DNA of 64,000 nt from Alphaproteobacteria bacterium (GTDB lineage Bacteria > Pseudomonadota > Alphaproteobacteria > Rhizobiales > Aestuariivirgaceae), in the NCBI GenBank assembly GCA_028868695.1, contig JAGWTZ010000005.1, forward strand, positions 32,727 to 96,726, read 5' to 3'. The position numbers were made by a program, and so were the translations under genes. The notes under the pieces were generated by a model. It saw only the letters and a list, made by a program, of their open reading frames with translations, had not been told where the DNA came from and made no database searches. Below are positions 1-10,590 of this stretch, piece after piece (positions within the stretch are counted from its first letter, which is position 1; the number at the start of each line of letters is the position of its first letter).

Positions 1-1
1 C

Positions 2-184
2 ATCGCGCTGCGCGATGCCGGCAAGGCGATCCTGCTTGTCTCGGTTGAGCTTGATGAAATCCGCTCGCTGTCCGACCGCATCCTGGTGATGTTTGCAGGG
101 CGCGTGATGGGTGAGCGCGGGCCGGATGCCACGGAAGGCGATCTGGGCCTGCTGATGGCCGGCGTTTCGAAGGAGGCGGCGTGA
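2..184 (+). CDS. ABC transporter ATP-binding protein, C-terminal fragment (nucleoside/BMP-type importer)
   Basis: Open frame from the window edge reading ...[51 protein letters not shown], typical C-terminus of a sugar/nucleoside ABC ATPase; overlaps the downstream permease start (TGATG). Confidence 0.8.
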   Translation: MALRDAGKAILLVSVELDEIRSLSDRILVMFAGRVMGERGPDATEGDLGLLMAGVSKEAA

Positions 185-1296
185 TGCAGCGGGGCGAGCT
201 TCCAACCTGGGTGGACGTGGGCCTCATTCCGCTCATCAACCTCACCATTGCCTTCATCGTTGCGGGGCTTGTCGTTCTCATCATCGGCGAGAACCCATTC
301 CAGGCGATCTGGATTTTGCTGTCCACGCCGCTGTCGTCGCTCTCCGGCTGGTTCAACATCATCTATTACGCCACCAACTTCATCTTCACCGGCCTGTGCG
401 TCGCGGTGGCCTTCCATGCCGGGCTGTTCAACATCGGCGGCGAAGGCCAGGCCTATATCGGCGGCCTGGGTGCCGCCACGCCGGGGCTTCTCATTGGCGG
501 TGTGCTGGCCTCGGCCCTGCCGTTCTGGGTGTCGCAGCCCATCACGCTACTGCTGTGCCTGATCGCCAGCTTCGCCATTGGCGCGCTGTGGGGCTGGTTC
601 CCCGGCTATCTGCAGGCCAAGCGCGGCAGCCACATCGTGATCACCACCATCATGCTGAACTACATCACCTCCAGCGTGATGGTTTACATGATCAACATGG
701 TGTTCCGCCCGGTGGGCAAGATGGCCGTGGAAAGCCGCGCCATTGATGATGCCTATATCATGAATGCCCGCGAGATCGGCCGGGTGATCGGCCTCAAGCT
801 TCCCGCCTCGCCACTGAACCCCGGCCTGTTCGTGGCGCTGGCCGCCGCCTGGGGCGTTTGGTATCTCCTGTGGCGCACCAAGCTGGGCTATGAAATCCGC
901 GCCGTGGGCGCCAACATGGATGCCTCGATCTATGCCGGCATCAACCCTTCGCGCATCATCATGATCACCATGGCCATCTCCGGCGGCCTTGCGGGCCTCA
1001 TGGCCTTCCATGAAGTGCTGGGCGCGCAGCACCGGCTGGTTCTCGAATATGTGCAGGGCGCTGGCTTTGTGGGCATCGCGGTTGCCCTTATGGGCCGCTC
1101 CCACCCCCTGGGCATCGTGCTGGCGGCGCTGCTGTTCGGGTTGCTCTATCAGGGCGGCACAGAGCTTTCCTTCGCCAACCAGAACATCAACCGCGACATG
1201 GTGGTGGTGATCCAGGGCCTTGTGATCCTGTTCATGGGGGCGCTGGAGCAAACCTTCCGGCCCTATCTTGCCGCCGTTTTCGCGAAGGTGGAGTGA
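184..1296 (+). CDS. Nucleoside/simple-sugar ABC transporter permease
   Basis: ORF with many TM segments and BPD_transp_2-like motifs (FNIGGEGQAYIGGLGA, AVGANMDASIYAGINPSRI). Confidence 0.9.
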   Translation: MQRGELPTWVDVGLIPLINLTIAFIVAGLVVLIIGENPFQAIWILLSTPLSSLSGWFNIIYYATNFIFTGLCVAVAFHAGLFNIGGEGQAYIGGLGAATPGLLIGGVLASALPFWVSQPITLLLCLIASFAIGALWGWFPGYLQAKRGSHIVITTIMLNYITSSVMVYMINMVFRPVGKMAVESRAIDDAYIMNAREIGRVIGLKLPASPLNPGLFVALAAAWGVWYLLWRTKLGYEIRAVGANMDASIYAGINPSRIIMITMAISGGLAGLMAFHEVLGAQHRLVLEYVQGAGFVGIAVALMGRSHPLGIVLAALLFGLLYQGGTELSFANQNINRDMVVVIQGLVILFMGALEQTFRPYLAAVFAKVE

Positions 1297-1300
1297 GATC

Positions 1301-2263
1301 ATGGATTTCTCCATTCTTCCTGAAATTCTCTCCTCCACCATCCGCATGTCGGTGCCGCTCATCCTTGCCTGCCTCGCGGGCCTTTGGAGCGAGCGTTCTG
1401 GCGTTGTCGACATTGGCCTTGAAGGCAAGATGCTGGCGGGCGCCTTTGTGGCGGCCTCGGCGGCGGCCACCTTCCATTCGCCATGGATCGGCCTTGCGCT
1501 GGCCATTGCCGTTTCGATCGCCTTCTCGCTGATCCATGGCTATGCCGCCATCAACCAGCGCGGCAACCAGGTGGTTTCCGGTGTCGCCATCAACATGCTG
1601 GCTGCCGGGCTGGCCGTGGTGATCGGCCATTCATGGTTCAAGCAGGGCGGGCGCACGCCGCAACTCGATGATGCCTCGCGCTTCCTCGCCATTGATTTTC
1701 CGGGCAAGGATGCGCTGGTGAACATGGAAGGCCTGGGCCCCTACATGCGCATCCTTTTCGATCACTCCATCCTCACCTATGCCGCGCTGGCGCTGGTGCC
1801 GCTTTCGGCCTGGACACTGGCCAAAACCCGCTTCGGCTTGCGGCTGCGCGCCGTGGGTGAAAACCCGCAAGCAGTGGATACCGCCGGCATCAGCGTGGCC
1901 AAGCTGCGCTATCAGGCGGTGATCATCGCCGGCGTGCTGTGCGGCATCGCCGGGGCCTATCTTTCCACGGCGCTGCAAACCAGCTTTGTGCGCGACATGT
2001 CCGGCGGGCGCGGCTTTCTTGCGCTCACCGCGCTGATCTTTGCCAATTGGCGGGCCTGGCCGGCGCTGTGGGCCTGCCTGCTGTTTGGCTTCCTGCAGGC
2101 GGTGGCCAACTTCATGCAAGGCGCACATTTCATGGGCATCGACATCCCCGTTCAGGTGTTCAACTCCCTGCCCTATGTGATGACCATCGTGCTGCTGGCG
2201 GGCTTCATCGGCAAATCCGTGCCGCCCAAGGCCGACGGCGTGCCCTACACCAAAGACAGGTGA
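1301..2263 (+). CDS. Nucleoside/simple-sugar ABC transporter permease (second subunit)
   Basis: ORF with SGVVDIGLEGKMLAGAF and LRAVGENPQAVDTAGISV motifs of BPD_transp_2 permeases; ATG at 1301. Confidence 0.9.
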   Translation: MDFSILPEILSSTIRMSVPLILACLAGLWSERSGVVDIGLEGKMLAGAFVAASAAATFHSPWIGLALAIAVSIAFSLIHGYAAINQRGNQVVSGVAINMLAAGLAVVIGHSWFKQGGRTPQLDDASRFLAIDFPGKDALVNMEGLGPYMRILFDHSILTYAALALVPLSAWTLAKTRFGLRLRAVGENPQAVDTAGISVAKLRYQAVIIAGVLCGIAGAYLSTALQTSFVRDMSGGRGFLALTALIFANWRAWPALWACLLFGFLQAVANFMQGAHFMGIDIPVQVFNSLPYVMTIVLLAGFIGKSVPPKADGVPYTKDR

Positions 2264-2266
2264 TCC

Positions 2267-2659
2267 ATGCGCGACCTTGTTGAAGCCGCAATGGCGGCGC
2301 GCAAAAAGGCCCACGCGCCCTATTCCAAATTCTATGTGGGCGCTGCCATGCGCGATGAAAAGGGCCGCGTTCATGCCGGGGCCAACATGGAAAACGCCGC
2401 CTATCCGCAGGGCTGGTGCGCCGAATGTTCGGCCATCGCCCACCTCATCATGGCGGGCAGCACGCGCATCACCGAAGTGGCGGTGATGGGCAATGGCGAG
2501 GCCCTGTGCACGCCTTGCGGCGGCTGCCGCCAGAAGATCCGCGAGTTTGCAGGCGGAGATGTGAAAATCCACTGCTGCACGGAAAGCGGGCGCCTTTTGC
2601 AAACCTTCACCCTGGAAGAACTGTTGCCCGCAAGCTTCGGGCCGGAGCATTTGAAATGA
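2267..2659 (+). CDS. cdd: Cytidine deaminase
   Basis: 130 aa with AHAPYSKFYVGAA, WCAECSAI and PCGGCRQ zinc-site motifs. Confidence 0.95.
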   Translation: MRDLVEAAMAARKKAHAPYSKFYVGAAMRDEKGRVHAGANMENAAYPQGWCAECSAIAHLIMAGSTRITEVAVMGNGEALCTPCGGCRQKIREFAGGDVKIHCCTESGRLLQTFTLEELLPASFGPEHLK

Positions 2660-3441
2660 GCAACCTGAAATCCCGCCTCGCCGGCCGTGCGCCCAAACAT
2701 GCCATCATCCTCGGCTCTGCCCTTGGCAGCGTGGTCGATGCGGTGCAGGACCCGCTGGATATTCCGTACACGGAGCTTTCCGGCTTTCCGGTGCCGAAGA
2801 TTTCCGGCCATGCCGGCAAGGTTGTGGTGGGCAGGCTGGGCGGCAGGGAAGTGGCGGTGCTTGCAGGCCGCGCGCACCCTTATGAAAGCGGCAATGCCGC
2901 CGTCATGCGCCCGGCGTTGGAGCAACTCAAGGATGCCGGGATTGAAACCCTCATCCTCACCAATGCGGCAGGCTCTCTCAAGCTTTCAATGAAGCCCGGC
3001 GCGCTGATGCTGATCACCGACCACATCAACTATTCCGGGATGAACCCACTGATCGGCCAGCATGGCGACGAGAATTTCGTGCCGATGACCAACGCCTATG
3101 ACCCGGTTCTGCGCAAGGCTTTCCTCGCGGCGGCAAAGAAGGAAAAGATTGCGCTGAAGCAGGGTGTCTATTGCTGGTATTCCGGGCCTTCCTTCGAGAC
3201 GCCTGCGGAAATCCGCATGTTCCAGATCATTGGCGGCACGGCTGTGGGCATGTCCACCGCGCCCGAATGCATCCTGGCGCGCAGGCTTGGGCTGAAGGTG
3301 GCAGGCATTTCGACGATCACCAACCTCGCGGCGGGCCTCAAGGGCGCTTCGCCATCGCATGAGGAAACCAAGCGCGAAGGCATGAAGGCCGCGGCGGCGA
3401 TGCAGCGGCTGCTGACGCGGTTCTTCAGGGACATGAAGTGA
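2656..3441 (+). CDS. Purine-nucleoside phosphorylase
   Basis: HAIILGSALGSVVD..., LTNAAGSL, SGPSFETPAEIRMFQIIGGTAVGMSTAPECILAR; ATGA overlap with cdd. Confidence 0.92.
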   Translation: MSNLKSRLAGRAPKHAIILGSALGSVVDAVQDPLDIPYTELSGFPVPKISGHAGKVVVGRLGGREVAVLAGRAHPYESGNAAVMRPALEQLKDAGIETLILTNAAGSLKLSMKPGALMLITDHINYSGMNPLIGQHGDENFVPMTNAYDPVLRKAFLAAAKKEKIALKQGVYCWYSGPSFETPAEIRMFQIIGGTAVGMSTAPECILARRLGLKVAGISTITNLAAGLKGASPSHEETKREGMKAAAAMQRLLTRFFRDMK

Positions 3442-3480
3442 GGATGGGTAGCGCTGATTTTCCCCACGCCTTCTGCCGAT

Positions 3481-3554
3481 CGTCATGGCCCGCTTTCACG
3501 CGGGCCATCCATGGCGGGTATAGGTGGGTGGCCCGCTTGAAGCGGGCCATGACG
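3481..3554. repeat. Intergenic palindromic repeat (CGTCATGGCCCGCTT / AAGCGGGCCATGACG)
   Basis: 15-bp perfect terminal inverted repeats 3481-3495 and 3540-3554; related element at 21738-21830. Confidence 0.85.
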
Positions 3555-3571
3555 TGTAAGGAGAAGCAACC

Positions 3572-4885
3572 ATGAGCCTCCTCCCCCAGGAAGTCATCCG
3601 CGCCAAGCGGGATGGCCGCGCGCTGACCACGGCGGAGGTGAAGGACTTCATTGAAGGCCTAACCAAAGGCACGGTTTCGGAAGGCCAGGTGGCGGCCTTT
3701 GCCATGGCGGTGTTTTTCAAGGGCATGAGTGCCGATGAGGCCGTGGGCCTCACACTGGCCATGCGCGATTCGGGCACCGTGCTGAAGTGGGATTTGCCTG
3801 GCCCGGTGGTGGACAAGCATTCAACAGGTGGCATCGGCGACAATGTCTCGCTGATGCTCGCGCCGATGCTGGCGGCTTGTGGATGTTATGTGCCGATGAT
3901 CTCGGGCCGTGGCCTCGGGCACACCGGCGGCACGCTGGACAAGCTCGACTCCATCCCCGGCTACACCACAGCGCCGGACAATGATCTCTTCCGCAAGGAA
4001 ACGCGCGAAGTGGGCTGCGCCATCATCGGGCAGACGGCGGATCTCGCCCCCGCCGACAAGCGGCTCTATGGCATCCGCGATGTGACGGCCACGGTGGAAA
4101 GCGTGCCGCTGATCACCGCCTCCATCCTCTCAAAGAAGCTGGCGGCCGGGCTGCAATATCTCGTCATGGATGTGAAGACAGGCAGCGGCGCCTTCATGGC
4201 CAAGCGCGAGGATGCGCAGACATTGGCGAAATCGCTGGTTTCAGTGGCCAATGGCGCGGGCCTCAAGACCACAGCCCTGATCACCGACATGGATGAACCC
4301 TTGGCCAAATGCGCGGGCAATGCGCTGGAGGTTCTACATGCCGTGCGCTTTCTCCAGAATGAGCTCACAGACTCCCGCGTGCATGAGGTGACGGTGCGGC
4401 TGGGCATGGAATTGCTGGTGGCCACCAAGATCGCGGCATCACCTGATGATGCGCGTAAAAAGCTAGAAACGTCGCTCACCTCGGGCAAGGCGGCGGAGAT
4501 TTTTGGGCGCATGGTGGCCGCTTTGGGCGGGCCAAAGGATTTCATGGCCGCGCCCCAGAAGCATTTGCGCGCCGCCCCGGTCATCAGGCCGGTTTATGCG
4601 GATGGCGAAGGCACCGTCTCCTCCATCGCCACGCGCGAGCTTGGCCTTGCCGTCATCGAACTGGGCGGCGGCCGCCGCCGCGCCGAAGACAAGATTGACC
4701 ATGCCGTGGGGCTGGACAACCTGCTCGGCAAGAACTTCCGCGTGGACATGAACACGCCGCTGGCCATGATCCACGCGGCAGATGAAGCCGGCTTTGCCCG
4801 CGCCGCCGCCATCGTGAAGGCCGCCTATGCGATCGGCGGCAAGGCCACAGAATTGCCACCCATTCTTGAAACGGTAACAGCATGA
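3572..4885 (+). CDS. deoA: Thymidine phosphorylase
   Basis: [52 protein letters not shown] signature. Confidence 0.96.
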   Translation: MSLLPQEVIRAKRDGRALTTAEVKDFIEGLTKGTVSEGQVAAFAMAVFFKGMSADEAVGLTLAMRDSGTVLKWDLPGPVVDKHSTGGIGDNVSLMLAPMLAACGCYVPMISGRGLGHTGGTLDKLDSIPGYTTAPDNDLFRKETREVGCAIIGQTADLAPADKRLYGIRDVTATVESVPLITASILSKKLAAGLQYLVMDVKTGSGAFMAKREDAQTLAKSLVSVANGAGLKTTALITDMDEPLAKCAGNALEVLHAVRFLQNELTDSRVHEVTVRLGMELLVATKIAASPDDARKKLETSLTSGKAAEIFGRMVAALGGPKDFMAAPQKHLRAAPVIRPVYADGEGTVSSIATRELGLAVIELGGGRRRAEDKIDHAVGLDNLLGKNFRVDMNTPLAMIHAADEAGFARAAAIVKAAYAIGGKATELPPILETVTA

Positions 4886-6054
4886 GCCGCGCTTTTCTCT
4901 TCATCATGGATGGCTTCGGCGTTGGCCATGCGCCGGATGCGAGCGCCTTTGGCGATGAAGGCAGCAACACCTTCGGCCATCTCTGGGCGCGGCAGAAGCC
5001 CAACATTCCCACCCTCGCCCGGCTGGGGCTTGGCGGTGCCGCAGCCTTGGCAGGCGGGGAAAACCCGTTCCCGGTCCAAGAGGCCATTGCGCGCTTTGGC
5101 GCGGCCACCGAAACCTCAAAGGGCAAGGACACGATCACCGGGCATTGGGAAATTGCCGGCGTGCCGCTGGCCAAGGATTGGGGCTATTTCCCCAACACCA
5201 ACCCCGCTTTCCCGGCGGAACTTGTGCAAGCCATCATCAGCGGCGCCAAACTGCCGGGGCTCTTGTGCCTCACCCATGCCTCGGGCACCCAGGTGATCGA
5301 GGATTTCGGCGAGGAGTGCCTGCGCACGGGCAAGCCCATCATGTACACCAGCGCCGACAGCGTGATCCAAATCGCGGCGCATGAAGAGCATTTCGGACTG
5401 CAGCGGCTTTATGATGTGTGCAAGGTGGCGCGCGAGCTTTCCTTCGCGCTCAATATCGGCCGGGTGATCGCGCGGCCCTTTGTGGGCGAAACGGCCAAGA
5501 CCTTCACGCGCACCGGCAACCGCAAGGATTATTCGGTGCTACCGCCGCAGCCCACGCTGCTGGATGTGCTTTCCAAGGCCGGGCGCGACGTCTGCGCCAT
5601 CGGCAAGATCGGTGACATCTATGCCCATTCCGGCACGGGCCGCGAGATCAAGGTGGCGGGCATGGACAAGCTCACCGCCACCACGGAAGCCGAGATGCCC
5701 AAGCTGAAGGACGGCGGCTTCCTGATGGTGAACTTCGTCAATTTCGACACCGACTTCGGCCACCGGCGCGATCCCGCCGGCTATGCCGGTCTGCTGGAGG
5801 AATTTGACCGCTGGCTGGGCAAGGCGCTGCATCTCATTGGGCCGCAGGACCATCTCTTCATCACCGCCGACCATGGCAATGATCCCACCTTCAAGGGCAC
5901 GGATCACACGCGCGAGCGCATTCCCGTTTTGTGGTTCAACCCGGCGCAAAGCCCGGGCAGCATTGGCCTGCGCGGAACATTCAGTGACATTGGCCAGACC
6001 ATCGCCAGCGTGCTGGGCGTGGGGCCGCTGGGGGCGGGAAAGAGTTTCGGGTAG
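4882..6054 (+). CDS. deoB: Phosphopentomutase
   Basis: [54 protein letters not shown] overlap with deoA. Confidence 0.96.
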   Translation: MSRAFLFIMDGFGVGHAPDASAFGDEGSNTFGHLWARQKPNIPTLARLGLGGAAALAGGENPFPVQEAIARFGAATETSKGKDTITGHWEIAGVPLAKDWGYFPNTNPAFPAELVQAIISGAKLPGLLCLTHASGTQVIEDFGEECLRTGKPIMYTSADSVIQIAAHEEHFGLQRLYDVCKVARELSFALNIGRVIARPFVGETAKTFTRTGNRKDYSVLPPQPTLLDVLSKAGRDVCAIGKIGDIYAHSGTGREIKVAGMDKLTATTEAEMPKLKDGGFLMVNFVNFDTDFGHRRDPAGYAGLLEEFDRWLGKALHLIGPQDHLFITADHGNDPTFKGTDHTRERIPVLWFNPAQSPGSIGLRGTFSDIGQTIASVLGVGPLGAGKSFG

Positions 6055-6091
6055 GCACTGAGATTAATCCCCCTCAACAATCCTTACAGCC

Positions 6092-6177
6092 GTCATTCCC
6101 GCGAAAGCGGGATTCTCGGTTTTCCTTGGACTCGGTGCTGTTTCGCAAACACGGATTCCCGCTTTCGCGGGAATGAC
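6092..6177. repeat. Intergenic palindromic repeat (GTCATTCCCGCGAAAGCGGGA...TCCCGCTTTCGCGGGAATGAC)
   Basis: About 24-bp inverted arms; right arm 6154-6177 is identical to 10647-10670. Confidence 0.85.
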
Positions 6178-6275
6178 AGCCTGTTGATATTCTCAATCAA
6201 GTGGGATCAGGCCAAAGCCAACGACCACCAACCCCTCCGGCCCTTCGGGCCACCTCCCCCGAAGGGGAGGATAAG

Positions 6276-7466
6276 TCAACTCTCCCGCTTCAACACCGCG
6301 CGCAGCACATCCTTCACGCCAATGGCCCCGGCGAAAGTGTTGTCGTCGTTGAACAGGGCCACGGGTGCCGTCTCGCTCTTGTGCATGGCCAGCATCACGG
6401 TTTTCAGGCTGGTGCCCGGCGTGGCCCAGAACACCGGGTGGTCCTTGGCGGTGAAAGCCTTTTCGGCCTCGGCGCAAGACACCCATTCGGCCTCCTGGCC
6501 ATCGCGCTCCACCACGGTCACACGCCTGTCCTCGCCCAGCTTGAAGCGCGTGGTCTTGCGCCTGTCCAGCCAGATCCAGCCGCCCTTGTCCTTCTCCAAC
6601 TCGTGCGTGGCGCGCATCACGTTCCAGGCGGTGAGAACCGAGAGCGGATTCACATTGGCGATGAAGTCACGCACATAGGCATTGGCGGGGCGCAGAACGA
6701 TGTCTTCCGGCCGGCCGGATTGCACAATGCGCCCGCCCTCCATGATAGTGATGGTGTTGCCGATCTTGAGGGCTTCTTCCAGATCATGGCTGACGAAGAT
6801 GATGGTTTTCTTCAGCGTCTTCTGGAGTTGCAGCAGCTCGTCCTGCAGCTTGGTGCGGATCAGCGGGTCCAGCGCCGAGAAGGGCTCATCCATCAGCAGG
6901 ATGGGCGCTTCGGTGGCGAAGGCGCGGGCCAAGCCCACACGCTGCTGCATGCCACCCGAAAGCTCATGCGCATGCTTGCCCGCCCATTGGTCAAGGCCCA
7001 CCAGCTTCAATTGGCGCGCCACCTTTTCCTTGCGCTCGGCTTCGGGCACGCCCGCCAGCTCCAGGCCGAAGCCGACATTCTCGGCCACCGTGCGCCAGGG
7101 CAGAAGGCCAAATTGCTGGAACACCATGGCCACATTCTTCTGGCGGATGCGGCGCAGGGTTGCCTCATCGCAGGAAACCACGTCCACCATCTTCGTGCCG
7201 TCAAACACCTCAATGGCGCCGCGGGTGACATGGTTGAGGCCGTTGACGCCGCGCAGCAGCGTGGATTTGCCAGAGCCGGAAAGGCCCATCAGCACGCTGA
7301 TTTCGCCTTCCTTCACCTCGAGCGAGGCCCCGGCGCAGCCCAGCACGGTGTGGGTCTTTTCAAGGATCTCGCTGCGCGCCGCGCCCTTGTCATACATGGC
7401 CAGCGCCTCGGGCACATTGGCGCCGAAGAAGATGTCAACGTTCTTGAATGCTACAGCCGTTCTCAT
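6276..7466 (-). CDS. proV: Glycine betaine/proline ABC transporter ATP-binding protein
   Basis: Walker A GLSGSGKST, ABC signature LSGGMQQRVGLARA, Walker B ILLMDEPFSALDPLIR, C-terminal CBS-like region. Confidence 0.93.
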   Translation of the reverse strand: MRTAVAFKNVDIFFGANVPEALAMYDKGAARSEILEKTHTVLGCAGASLEVKEGEISVLMGLSGSGKSTLLRGVNGLNHVTRGAIEVFDGTKMVDVVSCDEATLRRIRQKNVAMVFQQFGLLPWRTVAENVGFGLELAGVPEAERKEKVARQLKLVGLDQWAGKHAHELSGGMQQRVGLARAFATEAPILLMDEPFSALDPLIRTKLQDELLQLQKTLKKTIIFVSHDLEEALKIGNTITIMEGGRIVQSGRPEDIVLRPANAYVRDFIANVNPLSVLTAWNVMRATHELEKDKGGWIWLDRRKTTRFKLGEDRRVTVVERDGQEAEWVSCAEAEKAFTAKDHPVFWATPGTSLKTVMLAMHKSETAPVALFNDDNTFAGAIGVKDVLRAVLKRES

Positions 7467-8320
7467 TTTGCGGCTCCTGTGGAAAGGCGGGTCACGCGGT
7501 CAAGGATGATGGCGAGGATGACGATGCAGGTGCCGGATTCGATCCCGAGCGGTATGCCATTTGGGCCATTGTTGAGTGCCCGGACAACTTGGGTGCCAAG
7601 GCCTGCAGCACCGATCAGGCCCGCGATCACCACCATGGAGAGCGACAGCATGATGCATTGCGTCACACCCGCCATGATCGTTGGCAAGGCGGCGGGCAGT
7701 TCCACCTTCCAGAGCAACTGGCGCTTTGTCGCCCCAAAACTCTGGCCCGCTTCAATCAATGCCTTGGGAATGGAAGTGAGGCCGAGATAGGTCATGCGCA
7801 GCGGCGCTGGCGCACAAAAGATGATGGTGACGAGCATGCCGGAAGGCATCCCCAGGCCGAAAAGAATGAGTGCCGGAATGAGGTAGACATAGGTCGGCAT
7901 GGTTTGCATGAGATCGAGGATCGGGTTCAGCACACGCCAGACCTTGGGGCTGTGCGCCGCCCAAATGCCCATGGGCACACCGACGGCCATCGAGACCACT
8001 GTGGAGGCGCAAACCAGCACGAGCGTCTGAATCGTGTCTTTCCACAGTCCCTGATTATACATCAAGAGAAAGCCCAGAAGCGTGCCCAGCGCCAGCTTCC
8101 AGGACTTCTGCAGGGCATAGGCAATGCCGGCGAAAACGACAATCAGCAGCAACGGCGGAACGGCCAGCAGGATATTGACCAGCCCGTCCAGAATGATGCC
8201 GATCGCCCAGGCCAGGCCGCGGAAAAACCAGTCGAAGTTGTCGGTGATCCATTTGAAGACCACCTTGCCCCAAAGGCCCAGTGGAATCTTCGTGGTGAAG
8301 AAACTCGTGATTTGATCCAT
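7463..8320 (-). CDS. proW: Glycine betaine/proline ABC transporter permease
   Basis: PTYVYLIPALILFGLGMPSGMLVTIIFCAPAPLRMTYLGL and IMAGVTQCIMLSLSMVVIAGLIGAAGLG, typical ProW; ATGA overlap with proV. Confidence 0.93.
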   Translation of the reverse strand: MDQITSFFTTKIPLGLWGKVVFKWITDNFDWFFRGLAWAIGIILDGLVNILLAVPPLLLIVVFAGIAYALQKSWKLALGTLLGFLLMYNQGLWKDTIQTLVLVCASTVVSMAVGVPMGIWAAHSPKVWRVLNPILDLMQTMPTYVYLIPALILFGLGMPSGMLVTIIFCAPAPLRMTYLGLTSIPKALIEAGQSFGATKRQLLWKVELPAALPTIMAGVTQCIMLSLSMVVIAGLIGAAGLGTQVVRALNNGPNGIPLGIESGTCIVILAIILDRVTRLSTGAAK

Positions 8321-8374
8321 GGCGCTCCCTGCCCCTTGTTTTGTCCCTCCCCATCTCGCGGGGGAGTTGAACCG

Positions 8375-8403
8375 AAAAAGGCGGGCCTTGCGGGGCCCGC
8401 CTT
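8375..8403 (-). terminator. Intrinsic terminator-like hairpin between proX and proW
   Basis: Minus strand reads AAGGCGGGCC..GGCCCGCCTT followed by TTT; 10-bp perfect stem (8378-8387 / 8394-8403) and a U-tract. Confidence 0.7.
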
Positions 8404-8424
8404 CAACTTTGTCATTAAATCAGA

Positions 8425-9387
8425 TTAGAGGCCAAGGCCTTTTTTCACGGCAGCTTCCGCCGGGCCCTTGCCATCAAACGTGGTCACGCCATCAAACCAG
8501 CCCTTCATCACTTCCGGATGGGCTTTGACGTAAGCCACGGCGGCCACCTTGGGGTCCACGCTCTTGTCGAGGATCTGGCCCATCACTTCGTTTTCCATGC
8601 CCACTTCAAACTTGAGCTGCTTCACCAGCTTGCCCACATTCGGGCATTCGGCGAGATAGCCCTTGCGCACGGTGGAGTTGACCACGGCAGCGCCCATGTT
8701 GGGGCCAAAGAGGTCATCGCCGCCAGTCAGATACTTCATCTTGAAGTTGGCGTTCATCGGGTGCGGGGCCCAGCCCAGCCAGATGATGTCTTCCTTGTTC
8801 TGGGTGGCCTTGGCCACTTCCGAAAGCATGCCGGCCTCAGAGCTTTCCACCAGTTCGAAGCCGTCAAGTTTGAACTTCGGGTCTTTGATCATGTCGAGGA
8901 TGTGGCGGTTGCCGTCATTGCCCGGCTCGATGCCATAGAACTTGGCGTGCAGGCTGTCCTTGAACTTGGCAATGTCGGCGAAGTCATGCAGGCCCTTGGC
9001 GTAGGTGTAGTCCGGCACGGCCAGCGTGTAGAAGGCGCCGGTGGGCAGGTTGGCGGCAACGGTTTCAACCGACTTGTCGTCGAGATAGGCGCGGATGTCG
9101 CCTTCCATCGAAGGCATCCAGTTGCCGAGGAACACGTCAATGTCCTTGTTCTTCATCGAGGCGAAGGTGACCGGAACGGCCAGCTGCTTAATGTCCGACT
9201 TGTAGCCCATGGCGTCAAGGATGGCGCCGGTCAGGGCCGTCACGGCGGTCACGTCGGTCCAGCCCACATCCGACATTTTCACGCTCTGGCACGAGGCGGC
9301 ATCGCCGGCCTGGGCCGCGGCCGAAAGGCCAAACAGGCTCGAGGCAACAGCCAGGGCGCCAATGGTTTTCTTGATGATCGAGGTCAT
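8425..9387 (-). CDS. proX: Glycine betaine/choline ABC transporter substrate-binding protein
   Basis: Signal peptide MTSIIKKTIGALAVASSLFGLSAAAQA then ...VKMSDVGWTDVTAVTALTGAILDAMGY, EDIIWLGWAPHPMNANFKMKYL; start chosen at 9387 rather than ORF-track 9450. Confidence 0.9.
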   Translation of the reverse strand: MTSIIKKTIGALAVASSLFGLSAAAQAGDAASCQSVKMSDVGWTDVTAVTALTGAILDAMGYKSDIKQLAVPVTFASMKNKDIDVFLGNWMPSMEGDIRAYLDDKSVETVAANLPTGAFYTLAVPDYTYAKGLHDFADIAKFKDSLHAKFYGIEPGNDGNRHILDMIKDPKFKLDGFELVESSEAGMLSEVAKATQNKEDIIWLGWAPHPMNANFKMKYLTGGDDLFGPNMGAAVVNSTVRKGYLAECPNVGKLVKQLKFEVGMENEVMGQILDKSVDPKVAAVAYVKAHPEVMKGWFDGVTTFDGKGPAEAAVKKGLGL

Positions 9388-9549
9388 GTCGTTTCTCCCT
9401 AATGACATGGTGAGATAAAACGACAGTGGGTGAAGCGCGTCAAGCGGCACACGCGCCGGTTTCGGGGCAAAACCGTCATGGCGCCATTGGTTTGCGACAG
9501 AAGCTCCGCTACAATGGAATCTAACAGAAAAGTAAGTGAGGACCAGAGA

Positions 9550-10551
9550 ATGGCGAACGGCAAGGGCCCGGTGAAGTGGGGCGTGATTTCAACAGCCAAT
9601 ATCGGCGTGGCCAAGGTGCTGCCGGGCATGCTGAAAAGCAAGGACATCGAAATTGCCGCCATTTCCTCACGCAAGTTGAAATCCGCGCAGGAATGGGCGG
9701 GCAAGCTGGGCATCGCCAAGGCTTACGGCTCCTATGAGGAGATGCTGGCCGACCCGGAGATTGAATGCGTCTACAACCCGCTGCCCAACCACCTGCATGT
9801 GCCGCTCACCCTGGCGGCCGCCAGGGCGGGCAAGCATGTGCTGTGCGAAAAGCCCATTGCAATAACTGCAAAGGAAGCGGCCAAGCTGAAAAAGGCGCCG
9901 CGCGGCATCCAGATCGCCGAGGCCTTCATGGTGCGCCACGCCCTGCAGTGGATCGACGCGCGCGAACGGGTGAAGCGCGGCGAGATCGGCGAAGTGCGCG
10001 CCATGCAGGTGATGTTCTCCTATTTCAACCGCGACCCCAAGAACGTGCGCAATGACGCCTCGATCGGCGGCGGCGGGCTGTTGGACATCGGCTGCTATCC
10101 CATCACCGTGGCGCGCTTCATCTTTGGGGGAGATCCGGTGCGCGTCACTGGCACCATCGACCGCGACCCCAAGTTCAAGACTGACCGGCTGATGGGTGGC
10201 CTTGCCGATTTCGGCAAGGGCCGGCATTTGAGCTTCACCATCTCAACCCAGCTTGCGCCTTATCAGCGCGTGCAGATCATGGGCACCAAGGGGCGCATCG
10301 AGGTGGAAATTCCCTTCAACGCCCCGCCCGACAAGCCCAACCGTATTTTCGTGCAGGGCACGCAGATGAATGTGGGCGAGTGGCATTCCTATCCGGTGAG
10401 CGATCAATACCAGCTGCAGGCGGAAGCCTTTGGTGCGGCGGTGCGCGCCAAGAAGAAACAGCCCTGGGGCGTGGATGACGCGATCATGAACATGAAGGTG
10501 ATCGACGCGTTCTTCAAAAGCGAGAGGAGCGGGAAGTGGGAGAAGGTGTGA
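9550..10551 (+). CDS. Gfo/Idh/MocA family oxidoreductase
   Basis: VKWGVISTANIGVAKVLPGM, VYNPLPNHLHVPLTLAAARAGKHVLCEKPIA, GGGGLLDIGCYPI. Confidence 0.92.
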   Translation: MANGKGPVKWGVISTANIGVAKVLPGMLKSKDIEIAAISSRKLKSAQEWAGKLGIAKAYGSYEEMLADPEIECVYNPLPNHLHVPLTLAAARAGKHVLCEKPIAITAKEAAKLKKAPRGIQIAEAFMVRHALQWIDARERVKRGEIGEVRAMQVMFSYFNRDPKNVRNDASIGGGGLLDIGCYPITVARFIFGGDPVRVTGTIDRDPKFKTDRLMGGLADFGKGRHLSFTISTQLAPYQRVQIMGTKGRIEVEIPFNAPPDKPNRIFVQGTQMNVGEWHSYPVSDQYQLQAEAFGAAVRAKKKQPWGVDDAIMNMKVIDAFFKSERSGKWEKV

Positions 10552-10590
10552 GTTTTCTCTGATCTGCATATCGCAGGTTTCACCAACACC

